The notes: generated from the sequence alone by a model not told the origin. 64,000 nucleotides of DNA from Flavobacterium sharifuzzamanii (GCF_003254585.1 NZ_QJGZ01000030.1:1-64000), one strand, 5' to 3'; positions 43,297 to 52,658 are shown, numbered from the stretch's first letter. Made by a program: numbers and translations.

Positions 43297-43332
43297 CAAA
43301 AAAAAGCTTCAGATTTCTCTGAAGCTTTTTTT
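43297..43332 (-). terminator. GCTTCAGA-type terminator of the second initiator tRNA
   Basis: AAAAAAGCTTCAGA-tttc-TCTGAAGCTTTTTT ends 7 bp from the tRNA 3' end. On the minus strand it has a T-run. Confidence 0.85.
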
Positions 43333-43338
43333 CTTTAG

Positions 43339-43411
43339 TAGCGGGAACAGGACTCGAACCTGTGACCTTCGGGTTATGAGCCCGACGAGCTGCCTACTGC
43401 TCTATCCCGCG
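43339..43411 (-). tRNA. Initiator tRNA-fMet (CAU), copy 2
   Basis: The sequence is identical to the copy at 14012-14084, with CAU anticodon, three G-C pairs closing the anticodon stem and unpaired C1. The identical block extends through the promoter, about 98 bp in all (43335-43432). Only the terminators differ. Confidence 0.95.
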
Positions 43412-43423
43412 ATGTTTCGGGTG

Positions 43424-43431
43424 CAAAGATA
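43424..43431 (-). promoter_or_regulatory. tRNA promoter -7 box TATCTTTG
   Basis: Minus-strand TATCTTTG lies 12 bp from the tRNA 5' end, as in copy 1. Confidence 0.8.
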
Positions 43432-43500
43432 CGCCGATTTTTTAGAAATCCAACGAAAACTTTAAAAAATGTTTTATTTTCTGTATTGAGTTGATATGAC

Positions 43501-43508
43501 TACCTTTG
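43501..43508 (+). promoter_or_regulatory. -7 box TACCTTTG for era
   Basis: TACCTTTG fits TAnnTTTG and lies 20 bp before the era ATG. TTG triplets at 43486 and 43491 lie just upstream. Confidence 0.75.
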
Positions 43509-43528
43509 CAAAATAAATAAAGCAAAAA

Positions 43529-44410
43529 ATGTCACATAAAGCAGGTTTCGTAAATATTATCGGAAATCCAAATGTTGGAAAATCAACATTGATGAACGCT
43601 TTCGTTGGAGAACGATTGTCGATCATTACATCAAAAGCACAAACTACACGTCATAGAATTCTAGGAATTGTAAACGGAGAAGACTTTCAATTAGTTTTGT
43701 CTGATACTCCTGGAATCATCAAACCAGCATACGAAATGCAGGAATCTATGATGAACTTTGTAAAATCGGCTTTTGAAGATGCTGACATTTTAATCTACAT
43801 GGTCGAAATAGGTGAGCAGGATCTTAAAGACGAAGACTTCTTTAAGAAAATCATTCATGCTAAGATTCCTGTTTTATTGCTTTTAAATAAAATTGACAAT
43901 TCAAACCAAGAACAATTAGAACAGCAAGTTACTTTCTGGAAAGAGAAAGTGCCAAATGCAGAGATTTTCCCAATTTCTGCTTTGCAGAATTTCAACGTTC
44001 CAGAAGTTTTCGGAAGAATTATCGAATTACTTCCAGAATCACCACCTTATTACCCTAAAGATCAATTAACAGACAAACCAGAACGTTTCTTTGTTAACGA
44101 AACCATTCGTGAGAAAATCTTATTGAATTACGCTAAAGAAATTCCATACGCAGTAGAAATCGTAACAGAAGAATTTCATGAAACCGACAATATTATCAGA
44201 ATCCGTTCTGTAATTATGGTAGAACGTGATACGCAAAAAGGAATCATCATTGGACATAAAGGCGCAGCTTTGAAGAAAGTAGGAACCGATGCAAGAGCTG
44301 ATTTAGAGAAATTCTTCGGAAAACAAATTCACATTGAACTTTATGTAAAAGTGAACAAAAACTGGAGAAGCAATGCCAATATGCTGAAACGTTTCGGATA
44401 TAATCAATAG
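43529..44410 (+). CDS. era: GTPase Era
   Basis: The 293-residue protein has G1 G-N-P-N-V-G-K-S-T (12-20), G3 D-T-P-G and G4 N-K-I-D. The C-terminal KH domain contains I-I-I-G-H-K-G-A-A-L-K-K-V-G, which binds 16S rRNA near its 3' end. Era supports 30S subunit maturation. Length is normal and the start has a good promoter 20 bp upstream. It is followed by der, the other ribosome-assembly GTPase, with a repeat-rich gap. Confidence 0.97.
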   Translation: MSHKAGFVNIIGNPNVGKSTLMNAFVGERLSIITSKAQTTRHRILGIVNGEDFQLVLSDTPGIIKPAYEMQESMMNFVKSAFEDADILIYMVEIGEQDLKDEDFFKKIIHAKIPVLLLLNKIDNSNQEQLEQQVTFWKEKVPNAEIFPISALQNFNVPEVFGRIIELLPESPPYYPKDQLTDKPERFFVNETIREKILLNYAKEIPYAVEIVTEEFHETDNIIRIRSVIMVERDTQKGIIIGHKGAALKKVGTDARADLEKFFGKQIHIELYVKVNKNWRSNANMLKRFGYNQ

Positions 44411-44418
44411 TTTATAAT

Positions 44419-44490
44419 TGTTTCAAGTTTCAGGTTTCAAGTTAAACGTCAGGTATAAAACTTGGCACTTGAAACCTGAAACTTGAAACA
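44419..44490. repeat. 24-bp perfect inverted repeat downstream of era
   Basis: The arms 44419-44442 and 44467-44490 are perfectly complementary and are built from TTTCAAG/TTTCAGG-type heptamers, with a 24-bp spacer. There is no T-run directly after, so a simple terminator is less likely than an intergenic repeat element. Confidence 0.85.
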
Positions 44491-44547
44491 AAAAATAATA
44501 AAATCTTAGGTACTTAGAAACTTAGCGTCTCAGCAACTTTTTTTAAC

Positions 44548-44555
44548 TACCTTTG
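44548..44555 (+). promoter_or_regulatory. -7 box TACCTTTG for der
   Basis: TACCTTTG matches the era promoter box, including the following GCAAAA. The leader to the der ATG is about 97 bp and contains TCTAAA-type short repeats. Confidence 0.7.
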
Positions 44556-44652
44556 CAAAAAAATTAAATAAGGCATTTTGGATTATAAGTGATTAGGTTT
44601 TTAGGGAGCTAAGAATCTGAAATCTAAAGTCTAAAATCTAAAAAACAAAAAA

Positions 44653-45963
44653 ATGAGTAATAACATTGTTGCGATAGTAGGAAGACCTAATGTGGGGAAA
44701 TCGACCCTTTTTAATAGGCTGATACAAAGAAGAGAAGCTATTGTAGATTCAGTATCTGGGGTTACCCGTGATAGAAACTATGGTAAAAGCGAGTGGAACG
44801 GAAAAGAGTTTTCGGTCATTGATACAGGTGGATACGTACGTGGAAGTGATGACGTATTTGAAGGTGAAATCCGTAAACAGGTAGAACTTGCTATCGACGA
44901 AGCAGATGTTATTATTTTTGTGGTTGATGTTGAAGAAGGAATCACGCCAATGGATGAAACTGTTGCAAAATTACTTCGTAAAGTAACAAAACCAGTTTTA
45001 TTGGCTGTAAATAAAGTAGATAACGCAATGCGTGAGAAAGATGCAATTGAGTTTTATAATCTTGGTTTAGGAGATTATTTTACGTTTGCAAGTATCTCAG
45101 GAAGCGGAACAGGAGATTTGTTGGATGCTTTAATTGAGGCTTTCCCAGAAAAACCAGAAGTTGAGGTTAAAGAAGATTTGCCTCGTTTTGCAGTTGTAGG
45201 ACGTCCGAATGCTGGAAAATCTAGTTTTATCAACGCTTTGATTGGTAAAGACCGTTATATTGTGACAGATATTGCTGGAACAACTCGTGATGCTATTGAT
45301 ACTAAATTTGACCGTTTTGGTTTCGAATTTAATTTAGTTGATACTGCGGGAATTCGTCGTAAAGCAAAAGTAAAAGAAGATTTAGAGTTTTATTCTGTAA
45401 TGCGTTCTGTGCGTGCTATCGAACATGCTGATATTTGTATTTTGGTGATTGATGCAACTCGTGGGTTTGAAGGTCAGGATCAGAGTATTTTCTGGTTGGC
45501 TGAGAAAAACCGTAAAGGTGTGGTAATCTTGGTAAACAAATGGGATTTGGTAGAAAAAGACACCATGTCTACACGTGATTACGAAGAGAAAATCAAAAAA
45601 GAATTGATGCCTTTTACAGATGTGCCAATTTTATTCGTTTCTGCTCTAACAAAACAGCGTTTATTGAAAGCGCTTGAAGCAACAGTTCAGGTTTACGAAA
45701 ATAGAAAACAGAGAATTCCGACTTCAAAATTCAACGAATACATGTTGAAGGTGATTGAATCTTATCCACCGCCAGCAATGAAAGGAAAGTATGTCAAAAT
45801 TAAATATTGTATGCAGTTGCCAACTCAAACACCACAATTTGTGTTTTTTGCTAATTTGCCGCAATACGTTAAAGAACCTTACAAACGATACTTGGAGAAT
45901 AAAATTCGTGAAAAATGGGATTTTGCAGGAGTTCCGATCGATATTTATATAAGAGAAAAATAA
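44653..45963 (+). CDS. der: GTPase Der (EngA)
   Basis: The 436-residue protein has two tandem G domains, G-R-P-N-V-G-K-S-T at 10-18 and G-R-P-N-A-G-K-S-S near 180, each with D-T-G-G or D-T-A-G and N-K-x-D. The C-terminal KH-like domain follows. Der is required for 50S subunit assembly. It is full length and monocistronic with its own promoter and terminator. Confidence 0.97.
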   Translation: MSNNIVAIVGRPNVGKSTLFNRLIQRREAIVDSVSGVTRDRNYGKSEWNGKEFSVIDTGGYVRGSDDVFEGEIRKQVELAIDEADVIIFVVDVEEGITPMDETVAKLLRKVTKPVLLAVNKVDNAMREKDAIEFYNLGLGDYFTFASISGSGTGDLLDALIEAFPEKPEVEVKEDLPRFAVVGRPNAGKSSFINALIGKDRYIVTDIAGTTRDAIDTKFDRFGFEFNLVDTAGIRRKAKVKEDLEFYSVMRSVRAIEHADICILVIDATRGFEGQDQSIFWLAEKNRKGVVILVNKWDLVEKDTMSTRDYEEKIKKELMPFTDVPILFVSALTKQRLLKALEATVQVYENRKQRIPTSKFNEYMLKVIESYPPPAMKGKYVKIKYCMQLPTQTPQFVFFANLPQYVKEPYKRYLENKIREKWDFAGVPIDIYIREK

Positions 45964-45996
45964 AAAAAGAATCCCCTCGAATAGGGGATTTTTTTA
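45962..45996 (+). terminator. Terminator of der
   Basis: AATCCCC-tcgaata-GGGGATT followed by a T-run, directly after the stop codon. Confidence 0.9.
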
Positions 45997-46118
45997 TGTT
46001 TGGTGTCTAGATAATTAAAAGATCAATTTTTTATTGGCATCATATTTGAATAAATGTAAAAAATACAATTAAACCTTTTGCGTTTTTTTAAGTCTTACTG
46101 ATCTAACTAACCAATTTT

Positions 46119-48872
46119 ATGACCAAAATTTATTCATTTCTATTGTTTTTAGCTTTTGTGTATTCGGCAAATGCCCAAAACAATATCGTTATTAAAGGAA
46201 CTGTAGTTGATATCAACTCGCAGCTTCCGCTAGAACTCGCCACCGTTTATTTTACAGCTGTAAAAGATTCAACTATTATTGAGTATGCTACAACCGATAA
46301 AAACGGAAATTTTATCATCAATACTAAAAAGTATGATAAGCCGGTTTTCTTAAAAGTAAATTATACAGGATATCAAACTTATTTTGAAGAGCAAAAAGCG
46401 CTTACAGAAAGTAAAGATTTTGGTAAATTATACCTGCTTGAAAATGCTAATGTTTTAAATGAAGTGGTAATTAAAAGTGAGGCACCACCAATTACCATTA
46501 AAAAAGACACTTTAGAGTTTAATGCAGGCTCGTATAAAGTTCGTCCAGATGCAAATGTGGAAACTTTATTGAAACAGTTGCCAGGATTTGATGTTGATAA
46601 TACAGGAAAAATTACGGTAAATGGGCGAGAAGTCAATCAGGTTTTAGTCAACGGAAAAGCATTTTTTGATAAAGATGGTGCTATTGCGATTAAAAATCTT
46701 CCAGCTGATATCATCAAAAAAGTTCAAGTTTCTGATTTTAAAACCAAAAAGGAAGAATTGGCTAAACAAGAATCGACTTCGGATTATTCGAGTATAAATA
46801 TTACCATTGACGAGAAAAAAAATAAAGGTTATTTCGGAAAAGTTCTTGGCGGATATGGTTCGGATGAGCGCTACGAGAGCAGTTTAATGATGAATTTTTT
46901 TAAGAATAAACAAAAAATAAGTGTATTAGCTTCGGCCAACAATATCAATTCAACTGGATTTGCTATGGATGAGGTTTTTGATAATATGGGAGGCGGACGT
47001 AATGCAAAAGGTGGCAGCCAAGGCGCTAGCAGTGGAGGAAAAGGAATTACACAATCTACTTTGGCTGGAATCAATTATTCTGATGATTGGACAAAAGATT
47101 TGGAATTTATGAGCAGTTACAACTTTACAAATGCTGTGACTAAAAATGAAAGTAAATCGAACCAGCTTAGTTTTTTGCCAACAGGAAATATTTTAACCGA
47201 AGCCGATTCTAAAACTAGGAATGAGAATACGGGAAACAAAGTCAATTTTGAGTTAGAATACAAAATCAATCCTACTATGCAGATTGTTTTTGCTCCTAAA
47301 TTGAATTTATCAGAATCAAATAGTAATTCTACTTCCTCGACTTCTTCTGAAAATGAGAATGGCGATGCTTTAAACGAAAGTACAGGAACATCACACACAG
47401 AAAGTTCGAATACGAATTTTGCCAACAGTATTAATTTCAACAAAACTTTTAAAAAGCAATCGAGAAATTTAAGTGTGGTTTTTAATAATAATAACACTAA
47501 GAGCGACTCAAACGGAATCAATATTTCTGAGACTATTTTCTATCAAGATAATAAGCCAAATGACGAAAGAAATCAGAATGCGAAGAATACTTCTAAAAGT
47601 GATGCTTATTCCCTTGATTTAGAATATACAGAGCCAGTAACAGATTCGCTGAGGTTGCGTTTCGGAACCGATTTTGATTGGCAGAGTTCGATGAATGATC
47701 AAAAGACATTTAATTTTGATGATGCCTCACAAGAATATTCAGATTTAAATTTATCGTTAACCAATTATACTACATCTAAGCAAAATTCTATTACGCCAAA
47801 AGTGGGTATTACTTGGCAGAAAAGTAAATTTACGCTGAATGTGAATTCAAGAACATCAATTGTAGAGTTTGATAATCATTCTTTTTACTTAAATCAAGCA
47901 ACAGATTTGAATAAGAGATATATGTTGCCTTACGGAACGGCACAGCTTCGATACAAATTCAACCGTTCTAAAAACTTAACTTTTAAATACGATTATTCTA
48001 ATGCGCTTCCGTCAGCAACACAATTAATGCCAGTTGCAGATTTGAATAATCCGTTGAACAGTGTAATCGGAAATCCAAATCTTAATCCGATTGAGAAAAG
48101 TACAGCAGGCATCGATTTTAAGAATTTTGATTTTAGAACGCGTTCAGGATATAGTTTATTTCTTAAAGGTGATTACTATAACAATGATGTCGTTTCTACT
48201 TCAATTTATGATGATAGCGGAAAAAGAAATACAACTTATGTGAATATTTCGGGAACTTATTCGGCTTCGATTGGAGGAAACTGGAATCAACAGGTTAAAA
48301 AAGATGCTCATACTTTAAGATACGGTTTGCGTTTAAGCGGTAATTATAATTTTGATAAAGGATTTACTAATGCTGTTCTGTATTATGCAAAATCTGTTGT
48401 AGTTACACCAAGTGTCTATGCTTCTTACGATTATGGTGAAGTGCTTTCGATTGCGCCATCTTATAGTTTATCGTATAACGAAACGAGATATGAAAACTAT
48501 TCAAGAGATGCGACTTCAAACGTGATTCACAGAATTAATATGCAGACAACATCATATTGGCCAGCTAATTTAATATTCGGAAATGACTTTGGATATACTT
48601 ATAATTCGAACATTTCAGACGATTTTAAAAAGGATTTCTTCCTTTGGAATACGAGTTTATCGTACGGATTTTTAGATAAAAAATTATATGCTAAAGTGAA
48701 AGTTTATGATGTTTTAAATCAGAATCAAAGTGCAACAAGAACTATTTCGCCAACCTCAATAAGAGATGAAGAAAATACAGTTTTAAAACGATATGTAATG
48801 TTTTCTTTAGCCTATAAAATCGGAAACTTTGCAGAAAGCAAAAAAGGAGGAAGGAGACAGAGAGGATCTTGA
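46119..48872 (+). CDS. TonB-dependent-receptor-like outer-membrane protein (OMP_b-brl_3 type)
   Basis: The 917-residue protein has a signal peptide to A-N-A-Q (20). A carboxypeptidase-like domain follows (about 22-110, GTVVDINSQLPLELATVYF), then a plug-like domain (about 130-235, D-A-N-V-E-T-L-L-K-Q-L-P-G-F). The rest is a 22-strand-like barrel ending F-S-L-A-Y-K-I-G-N-F. This is the OMP_b-brl_3 subgroup. A Gly/Ser-rich loop lies near 288-312. Its substrate is unknown; no SusD partner is adjacent. Confidence 0.88.
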   Translation: MTKIYSFLLFLAFVYSANAQNNIVIKGTVVDINSQLPLELATVYFTAVKDSTIIEYATTDKNGNFIINTKKYDKPVFLKVNYTGYQTYFEEQKALTESKDFGKLYLLENANVLNEVVIKSEAPPITIKKDTLEFNAGSYKVRPDANVETLLKQLPGFDVDNTGKITVNGREVNQVLVNGKAFFDKDGAIAIKNLPADIIKKVQVSDFKTKKEELAKQESTSDYSSINITIDEKKNKGYFGKVLGGYGSDERYESSLMMNFFKNKQKISVLASANNINSTGFAMDEVFDNMGGGRNAKGGSQGASSGGKGITQSTLAGINYSDDWTKDLEFMSSYNFTNAVTKNESKSNQLSFLPTGNILTEADSKTRNENTGNKVNFELEYKINPTMQIVFAPKLNLSESNSNSTSSTSSENENGDALNESTGTSHTESSNTNFANSINFNKTFKKQSRNLSVVFNNNNTKSDSNGINISETIFYQDNKPNDERNQNAKNTSKSDAYSLDLEYTEPVTDSLRLRFGTDFDWQSSMNDQKTFNFDDASQEYSDLNLSLTNYTTSKQNSITPKVGITWQKSKFTLNVNSRTSIVEFDNHSFYLNQATDLNKRYMLPYGTAQLRYKFNRSKNLTFKYDYSNALPSATQLMPVADLNNPLNSVIGNPNLNPIEKSTAGIDFKNFDFRTRSGYSLFLKGDYYNNDVVSTSIYDDSGKRNTTYVNISGTYSASIGGNWNQQVKKDAHTLRYGLRLSGNYNFDKGFTNAVLYYAKSVVVTPSVYASYDYGEVLSIAPSYSLSYNETRYENYSRDATSNVIHRINMQTTSYWPANLIFGNDFGYTYNSNISDDFKKDFFLWNTSLSYGFLDKKLYAKVKVYDVLNQNQSATRTISPTSIRDEENTVLKRYVMFSLAYKIGNFAESKKGGRRQRGS

Positions 48873-48876
48873 TTTT

Positions 48877-48940
48877 TAGGTTCTGAGGTACTAAGGTTCT
48901 AAGGAGCAAAGGCTCAAAGGGACAAAGGTTTAAAGGTTGC
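48877..48940. repeat. Degenerate 10-bp periodic repeat (GAGGTACTAAGGTTCTAAGG type)
   Basis: A G-rich core (AGG/AAGG) recurs about every 10 bp over 64 bp. Similar strings occur at 44504-44540, 59470-59509 and, inverted, at 59704-59745, always between genes. Confidence 0.65.
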
Positions 48941-48979
48941 AAAAAAATGCCTATCAAATTAATTTGATAGGCATTTTTT
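48941..48979. terminator. Bidirectional terminator
   Basis: ATGCCTATCAAATT and its complement are perfect arms flanked by A- and T-runs. It separates the convergent receptor and DUF2490 genes. Confidence 0.9.
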
Positions 48980-49000
48980 GTATAACTCATAACTCATAAT

Positions 49001-49750
49001 TCATAACTTTTTCCGATTAATTTTATGATACACTGTAAATCGGATAATATCACGATCGTAGAAATCTAAACCGCTGGCGCGTCTTTGAAAATTTTTTAGA
49101 TAGCCTAATTCTAATCCAAGATTTGGGTTGAAATGATAACGTAAAGCAACGTAGAAACGGTTTTGATCGAATGTGTTTCTGCGATTGTCTCTTCCGAAAT
49201 TGAATAAAACTTCATCTGAAATAGTACCTTTTATGCTTCTTCCTTCTTTTTCCCAAAGGGTAAACATGGATTGTAAACGATATCTAAATCGGAAAGCATA
49301 TGAGAATTCATCTAAAAGTCCGTTTTTATCTGCTTTTTGTATGAATCGTTCTTCCAGCTGAAAACGGTTATGAAAAGTGATTTTGGCAATATCATTAATC
49401 AATGTTACATCTTGTTGGCCTCTATATTCGGGTACAGAATAATCAGGATCAACATACGGATTTTGAGTATTTACATTGAAAAAAGCAAATCCAGCACCTA
49501 ATTCTGTCATTTTATTTGCTCTATATCGAGCTTGAGATCTTATAACAAAAAGATTCTCATGAATAGGGTTTACAAAGCTTCGATTATCAAATTCAGAATG
49601 TAGCGCCCATTTTTCGGATAATGGAAAAATATTATAGTACCGAATCCATGTCAAAGTCTGATGGTCGATATTTCTTTGGTTTTGCCCTGTAATTAGTTGG
49701 CTAATAAAGAGTAAATAAAATACAATTTTAAAGCTTCTGTTCAATTGCAA
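49001..49750 (-). CDS. DUF2490 outer-membrane protein
   Basis: The 249-residue protein has a signal peptide to about I-T-G-Q (23) and a small beta-barrel body. Patterns such as W-I-R-Y-Y-N-I-F-P-L-S-E-K-W and R-F-Y-V-A-L-R-Y-H-F match DUF2490, a Bacteroidota family of predicted barrels. Function unknown; it is transcribed separately from the TonB receptor, which has its own terminator. Confidence 0.85.
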   Translation of the reverse strand: MQLNRSFKIVFYLLFISQLITGQNQRNIDHQTLTWIRYYNIFPLSEKWALHSEFDNRSFVNPIHENLFVIRSQARYRANKMTELGAGFAFFNVNTQNPYVDPDYSVPEYRGQQDVTLINDIAKITFHNRFQLEERFIQKADKNGLLDEFSYAFRFRYRLQSMFTLWEKEGRSIKGTISDEVLFNFGRDNRRNTFDQNRFYVALRYHFNPNLGLELGYLKNFQRRASGLDFYDRDIIRFTVYHKINRKKL

Positions 49751-49830
49751 TAAATTCAGGCTGCGAATTTATACAAATGATCTTATTTATTTTTATTTTA
49801 AAATTTGTTTCGACAGTTTTTTTGTGAAAT

Positions 49831-49867
49831 AAAAAAAAGAGACACATTTTGAAATGTATCTCTTTTT
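49831..49867 (-). terminator. Terminator of the second TonB receptor
   Basis: The stem AGAGATACATTT...AAATGTGTCTCT (minus strand, one mismatch) is followed by a long T-run. Confidence 0.85.
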
Positions 49868-49890
49868 AATACTAAAACTAACTAACCACC

Positions 49891-52452
49891 TTACAGCGAA
49901 TACTTAAATGTAACTCCATAAGTTCTTTGATCGCCAAGAACTCCAGCATATTGCCCAGTATTACCACTTGCAGGCAATAATTGTTCATAGTAATCTTTAT
50001 TTAAAAGGTTTCTTCCCCAAATCTGAATAGATAAACCTTGCGAAGCACGGAAACCTAAACGAGCATTAAAGATAGCATAACCTTGCACTACTAAATATTT
50101 TGAAGCCGAAGGGCTTGAAGAAAATTCAGAACGAGCATATCCGTCAGCAGCGAAGAAAATTTTTCCAGCATTACCAAAGAATCTTGCTTTGTCAGAAAGC
50201 TCACCTCCAAGAGAACCTGCCCATCTTGAAGCACCTGGCAATTCAGTTCCAGAAACATCTTTGTAAGCTACTTGAACTCCATTAACAACAAGTCCTGTTT
50301 CTTCTAACGGAAGTGGTGCATTTGTAAATTTTACATATTTACCATCTGTATAAGTCGCAGCACCATTTATTGTTAGATGCGAACTGATAACAAAACTTGC
50401 ATCCAATTCTGCACCTCTTACACGTACTTTATCTGCGTTGGCAAGATAGCCACGGTTTACTCCTAATTCAGCTGCTTGAACGTTGGTTTGAAAATCTTTG
50501 ATATCAGTATTAAAGAACGTTAAGTTGAAGATTGAATTTTTAAATGGAGACGTTTTCACGCCAACTTCATAATGATACACTTTTTCAGGTTTAATTACCG
50601 CAAGTTCAGTCATTGGCTGTCCAGCAGAGTTTGACGGAAGTCCTGCAACGTTAACTCCAACAGGTTTGTAGCTTTTGGCAAAAGTACCATAAACATTAAT
50701 TTTGTCTGACGCTTTATAAGTAAGTGTTATATTTCCAGAAAAGTCTGTGTTATCTGTATCTGAATCAAATGCCTGATCAGAGTAAACTGATTTTTTTAGA
50801 GCCAATAAGGCTGGATCTGTAGTTTGAAGACCTCCATAAGTTTTACGAGAATAATGAGCATCTTTTTTATCAAAGTTATATCTTAAACCTGGTAAAATAT
50901 GGAAACGTTCTGTAATAGCCCAGTCAATTTGACCAAAAACTGCAGCGCTAGAAGCTCTAATTCTTGCATCAGTATGGATGCCGTAACCTTCAAAAAGACC
51001 TGGAGTTTTCCATAACGGACTAGTTGAGCTTTGAGAGAATCTCCATTGAGCATTTCCAGATTCTTCTGTACCATTTGTTTGAGAAGTTTGATCAATGAAG
51101 AATACACCTGCAACACCACTAATTTTTGAAGTTAATTGTCCAGCGTAACGCACCTCTTGCGTAATCTGAGTTTGTCTTGTTGGGTTTTGAGATTTAGCTA
51201 AAACTTGTAATCCTGTAAAATCCCTGTCGTTTGATGGATCCCAATTCCAGAAACGCCAAGCTGTTGTAGAAGTAAGTGTTCCACCTCCAATTTTGGTGTC
51301 AATGTTTAACGAAACACCTCCTAAATCTTGACCAGAACGCCAAGGAGTATCATGATCGATCTTACGGTCAAACGCATTTAAACTTGGCAATTGATAATTT
51401 AAATCCTTAATAATAGCATCAAACTGACGGTATGCAGCTCTCTGAGTAGGAGCAACACCAGCAACAACCTGTGCATATCCGTCAGGACGCTGTGTCGTAA
51501 GATCTCCTGCAAAAGTTACGTTTGTATTTTCTGTTGGAGTCCATAATAATTGTCCTCTAAAACCTTGATTGTTTAAAGTGTTAGTTGGTCTTCCTGTAAC
51601 AATATTATCAATTAAACCATCGCGTTGTGTTCCTGAGAAAGATAAACGACCCGCAACTTTTTTTCCTAAGGCTCCTGTGATAGAAGCTTTAGCTTGTAAA
51701 AAAGCATAATTACCATAACTCAATTCAAAATCGGCACCAGTTGTAAAACTTGGTTTGCGAGATGTAATATTGAAAGCTCCAGAAGTTGTGTTTTTTCCAA
51801 ATAAAGAACCTTGTGGACCACGTAATACCTCGATTTGTTCTACATCGATAAAATCTAAAGTAGTCGCTGCTGGACGTGCATAGTAAACACCGTCTACATA
51901 GAAACCAACTCCAGGATCGATTCCATCGTTGGTAAGTCCGAATGGTGAACCTAAACTTCTAATGTTGATTCCAGTATTTCTTGGGTTAGAAGAGTATAAT
52001 TGAACAGAAGGAACCAATTCTTTAATACGGTTTACGTTAAAAGCTCCTGCTGCTTCAGCTTGTTTTCCTGTAACAACAGAAACGGCAATGGGCACATCTT
52101 GTACTTTTTCGATTCTTCTTCTAGAAGAAACTACAACCTCAACAAGTTTGTTTTCTTCACGTAAAGTGATTAATAATGGAGAAGCTGGGATAGCTGTAAT
52201 TTCGAGTTCGGCAGTATTGTAACCAATATATTGAACTAAAAGAGTAATAGGTAATTTTCCTTGTGATTCTATCGAAAAACGTCCTTCAGAATCTGTAATG
52301 GAGCTAAAAGTTGTTCCTTTAATTACCACATTGGCTGCTTCTAAAGGAATATTTTGATCTGTAGTTACAACCCCTTCAATTTTTTGTGCGAATGAGATTG
52401 AGAACGTTAAAACGGCAAGTATTGTAAATATATTTTTTATAGATGTTTTCAT
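49891..52452 (-). CDS. TonB-dependent receptor, candidate sulfur-compound transporter
   Basis: The 853-residue protein has a signal peptide to F-A-Q (22) and a carboxypeptidase-like domain (about 24-105). The plug (about 115-225) contains V-P-I-A-V-S-V-V-T-G and the typical I-E-V-L-R-G-P-Q-G-S-L-F-G-K-N-T. A 22-strand barrel ends G-V-T-F-K-Y-S-L. It resembles siderophore-type receptors. A short ORF ending in Met/Cys/Trp lies 48 bp upstream on the same transcript and an Rrf2 regulator gene lies further upstream, which points to sulfur-regulated uptake. That role is inference. Confidence 0.88.
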   Translation of the reverse strand: MKTSIKNIFTILAVLTFSISFAQKIEGVVTTDQNIPLEAANVVIKGTTFSSITDSEGRFSIESQGKLPITLLVQYIGYNTAELEITAIPASPLLITLREENKLVEVVVSSRRRIEKVQDVPIAVSVVTGKQAEAAGAFNVNRIKELVPSVQLYSSNPRNTGINIRSLGSPFGLTNDGIDPGVGFYVDGVYYARPAATTLDFIDVEQIEVLRGPQGSLFGKNTTSGAFNITSRKPSFTTGADFELSYGNYAFLQAKASITGALGKKVAGRLSFSGTQRDGLIDNIVTGRPTNTLNNQGFRGQLLWTPTENTNVTFAGDLTTQRPDGYAQVVAGVAPTQRAAYRQFDAIIKDLNYQLPSLNAFDRKIDHDTPWRSGQDLGGVSLNIDTKIGGGTLTSTTAWRFWNWDPSNDRDFTGLQVLAKSQNPTRQTQITQEVRYAGQLTSKISGVAGVFFIDQTSQTNGTEESGNAQWRFSQSSTSPLWKTPGLFEGYGIHTDARIRASSAAVFGQIDWAITERFHILPGLRYNFDKKDAHYSRKTYGGLQTTDPALLALKKSVYSDQAFDSDTDNTDFSGNITLTYKASDKINVYGTFAKSYKPVGVNVAGLPSNSAGQPMTELAVIKPEKVYHYEVGVKTSPFKNSIFNLTFFNTDIKDFQTNVQAAELGVNRGYLANADKVRVRGAELDASFVISSHLTINGAATYTDGKYVKFTNAPLPLEETGLVVNGVQVAYKDVSGTELPGASRWAGSLGGELSDKARFFGNAGKIFFAADGYARSEFSSSPSASKYLVVQGYAIFNARLGFRASQGLSIQIWGRNLLNKDYYEQLLPASGNTGQYAGVLGDQRTYGVTFKYSL

Positions 52453-52500
52453 TTTTATATTAAGTATATGTGATTAGTAGAATTTAAAATTAAATTTTTT

Positions 52501-52611
52501 TTACCAACACATACACATCATAGATGAAGTAGTATTCACTCTTGTGAAATTATAATTATGTTTTTTTTGCAAAAGATTTTGTCCACCTGATTTACTAGAA
52601 TGTACTTTCAT
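52501..52611 (-). CDS. 36-residue leader peptide ending S-S-M-M-C-M-C-W before the TonB receptor
   Basis: The minus-strand ATG frame encodes M-K-V-H-S-S-K-S-G-G-Q-N-L-L-Q near its start and ends T-T-S-S-M-M-C-M-C-W. Four of the last six codons before the stop other than Trp are Met or Cys: Met-Met-Cys-Met-Cys. The ORF begins about 40 bp after a TATATTTG promoter box and stops 48 bp before the receptor ATG. Such a cluster of sulfur amino-acid codons next to a stop is the layout of a regulatory leader peptide that senses Met/Cys supply through translation. Alternatively it is a small secreted metal-binding peptide. Confidence 0.6.
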   Translation of the reverse strand: MKVHSSKSGGQNLLQKKHNYNFTRVNTTSSMMCMCW

Positions 52612-52650
52612 GAGTTAAAATTTTGTAAATGATTAGTTAATTATTTTTGG

Positions 52651-52658
52651 CAAATATA
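52651..52658 (-). promoter_or_regulatory. -7 box TATATTTG for the leader peptide and receptor
   Basis: Minus-strand TATATTTG is about 40 bp upstream of the leader ATG. Upstream of it lies TAAATCGATAGAATT, a possible site for the neighbouring Rrf2 regulator. Confidence 0.6.

Noticed and set aside
14012..43411. Reading the two tRNA copies as attL and attR of one 29-kb element
   Set aside because: The interval contains ordinary chromosomal genes, the identity covers the whole tRNA plus promoter rather than a short core, and the recombinase lies outside the interval.
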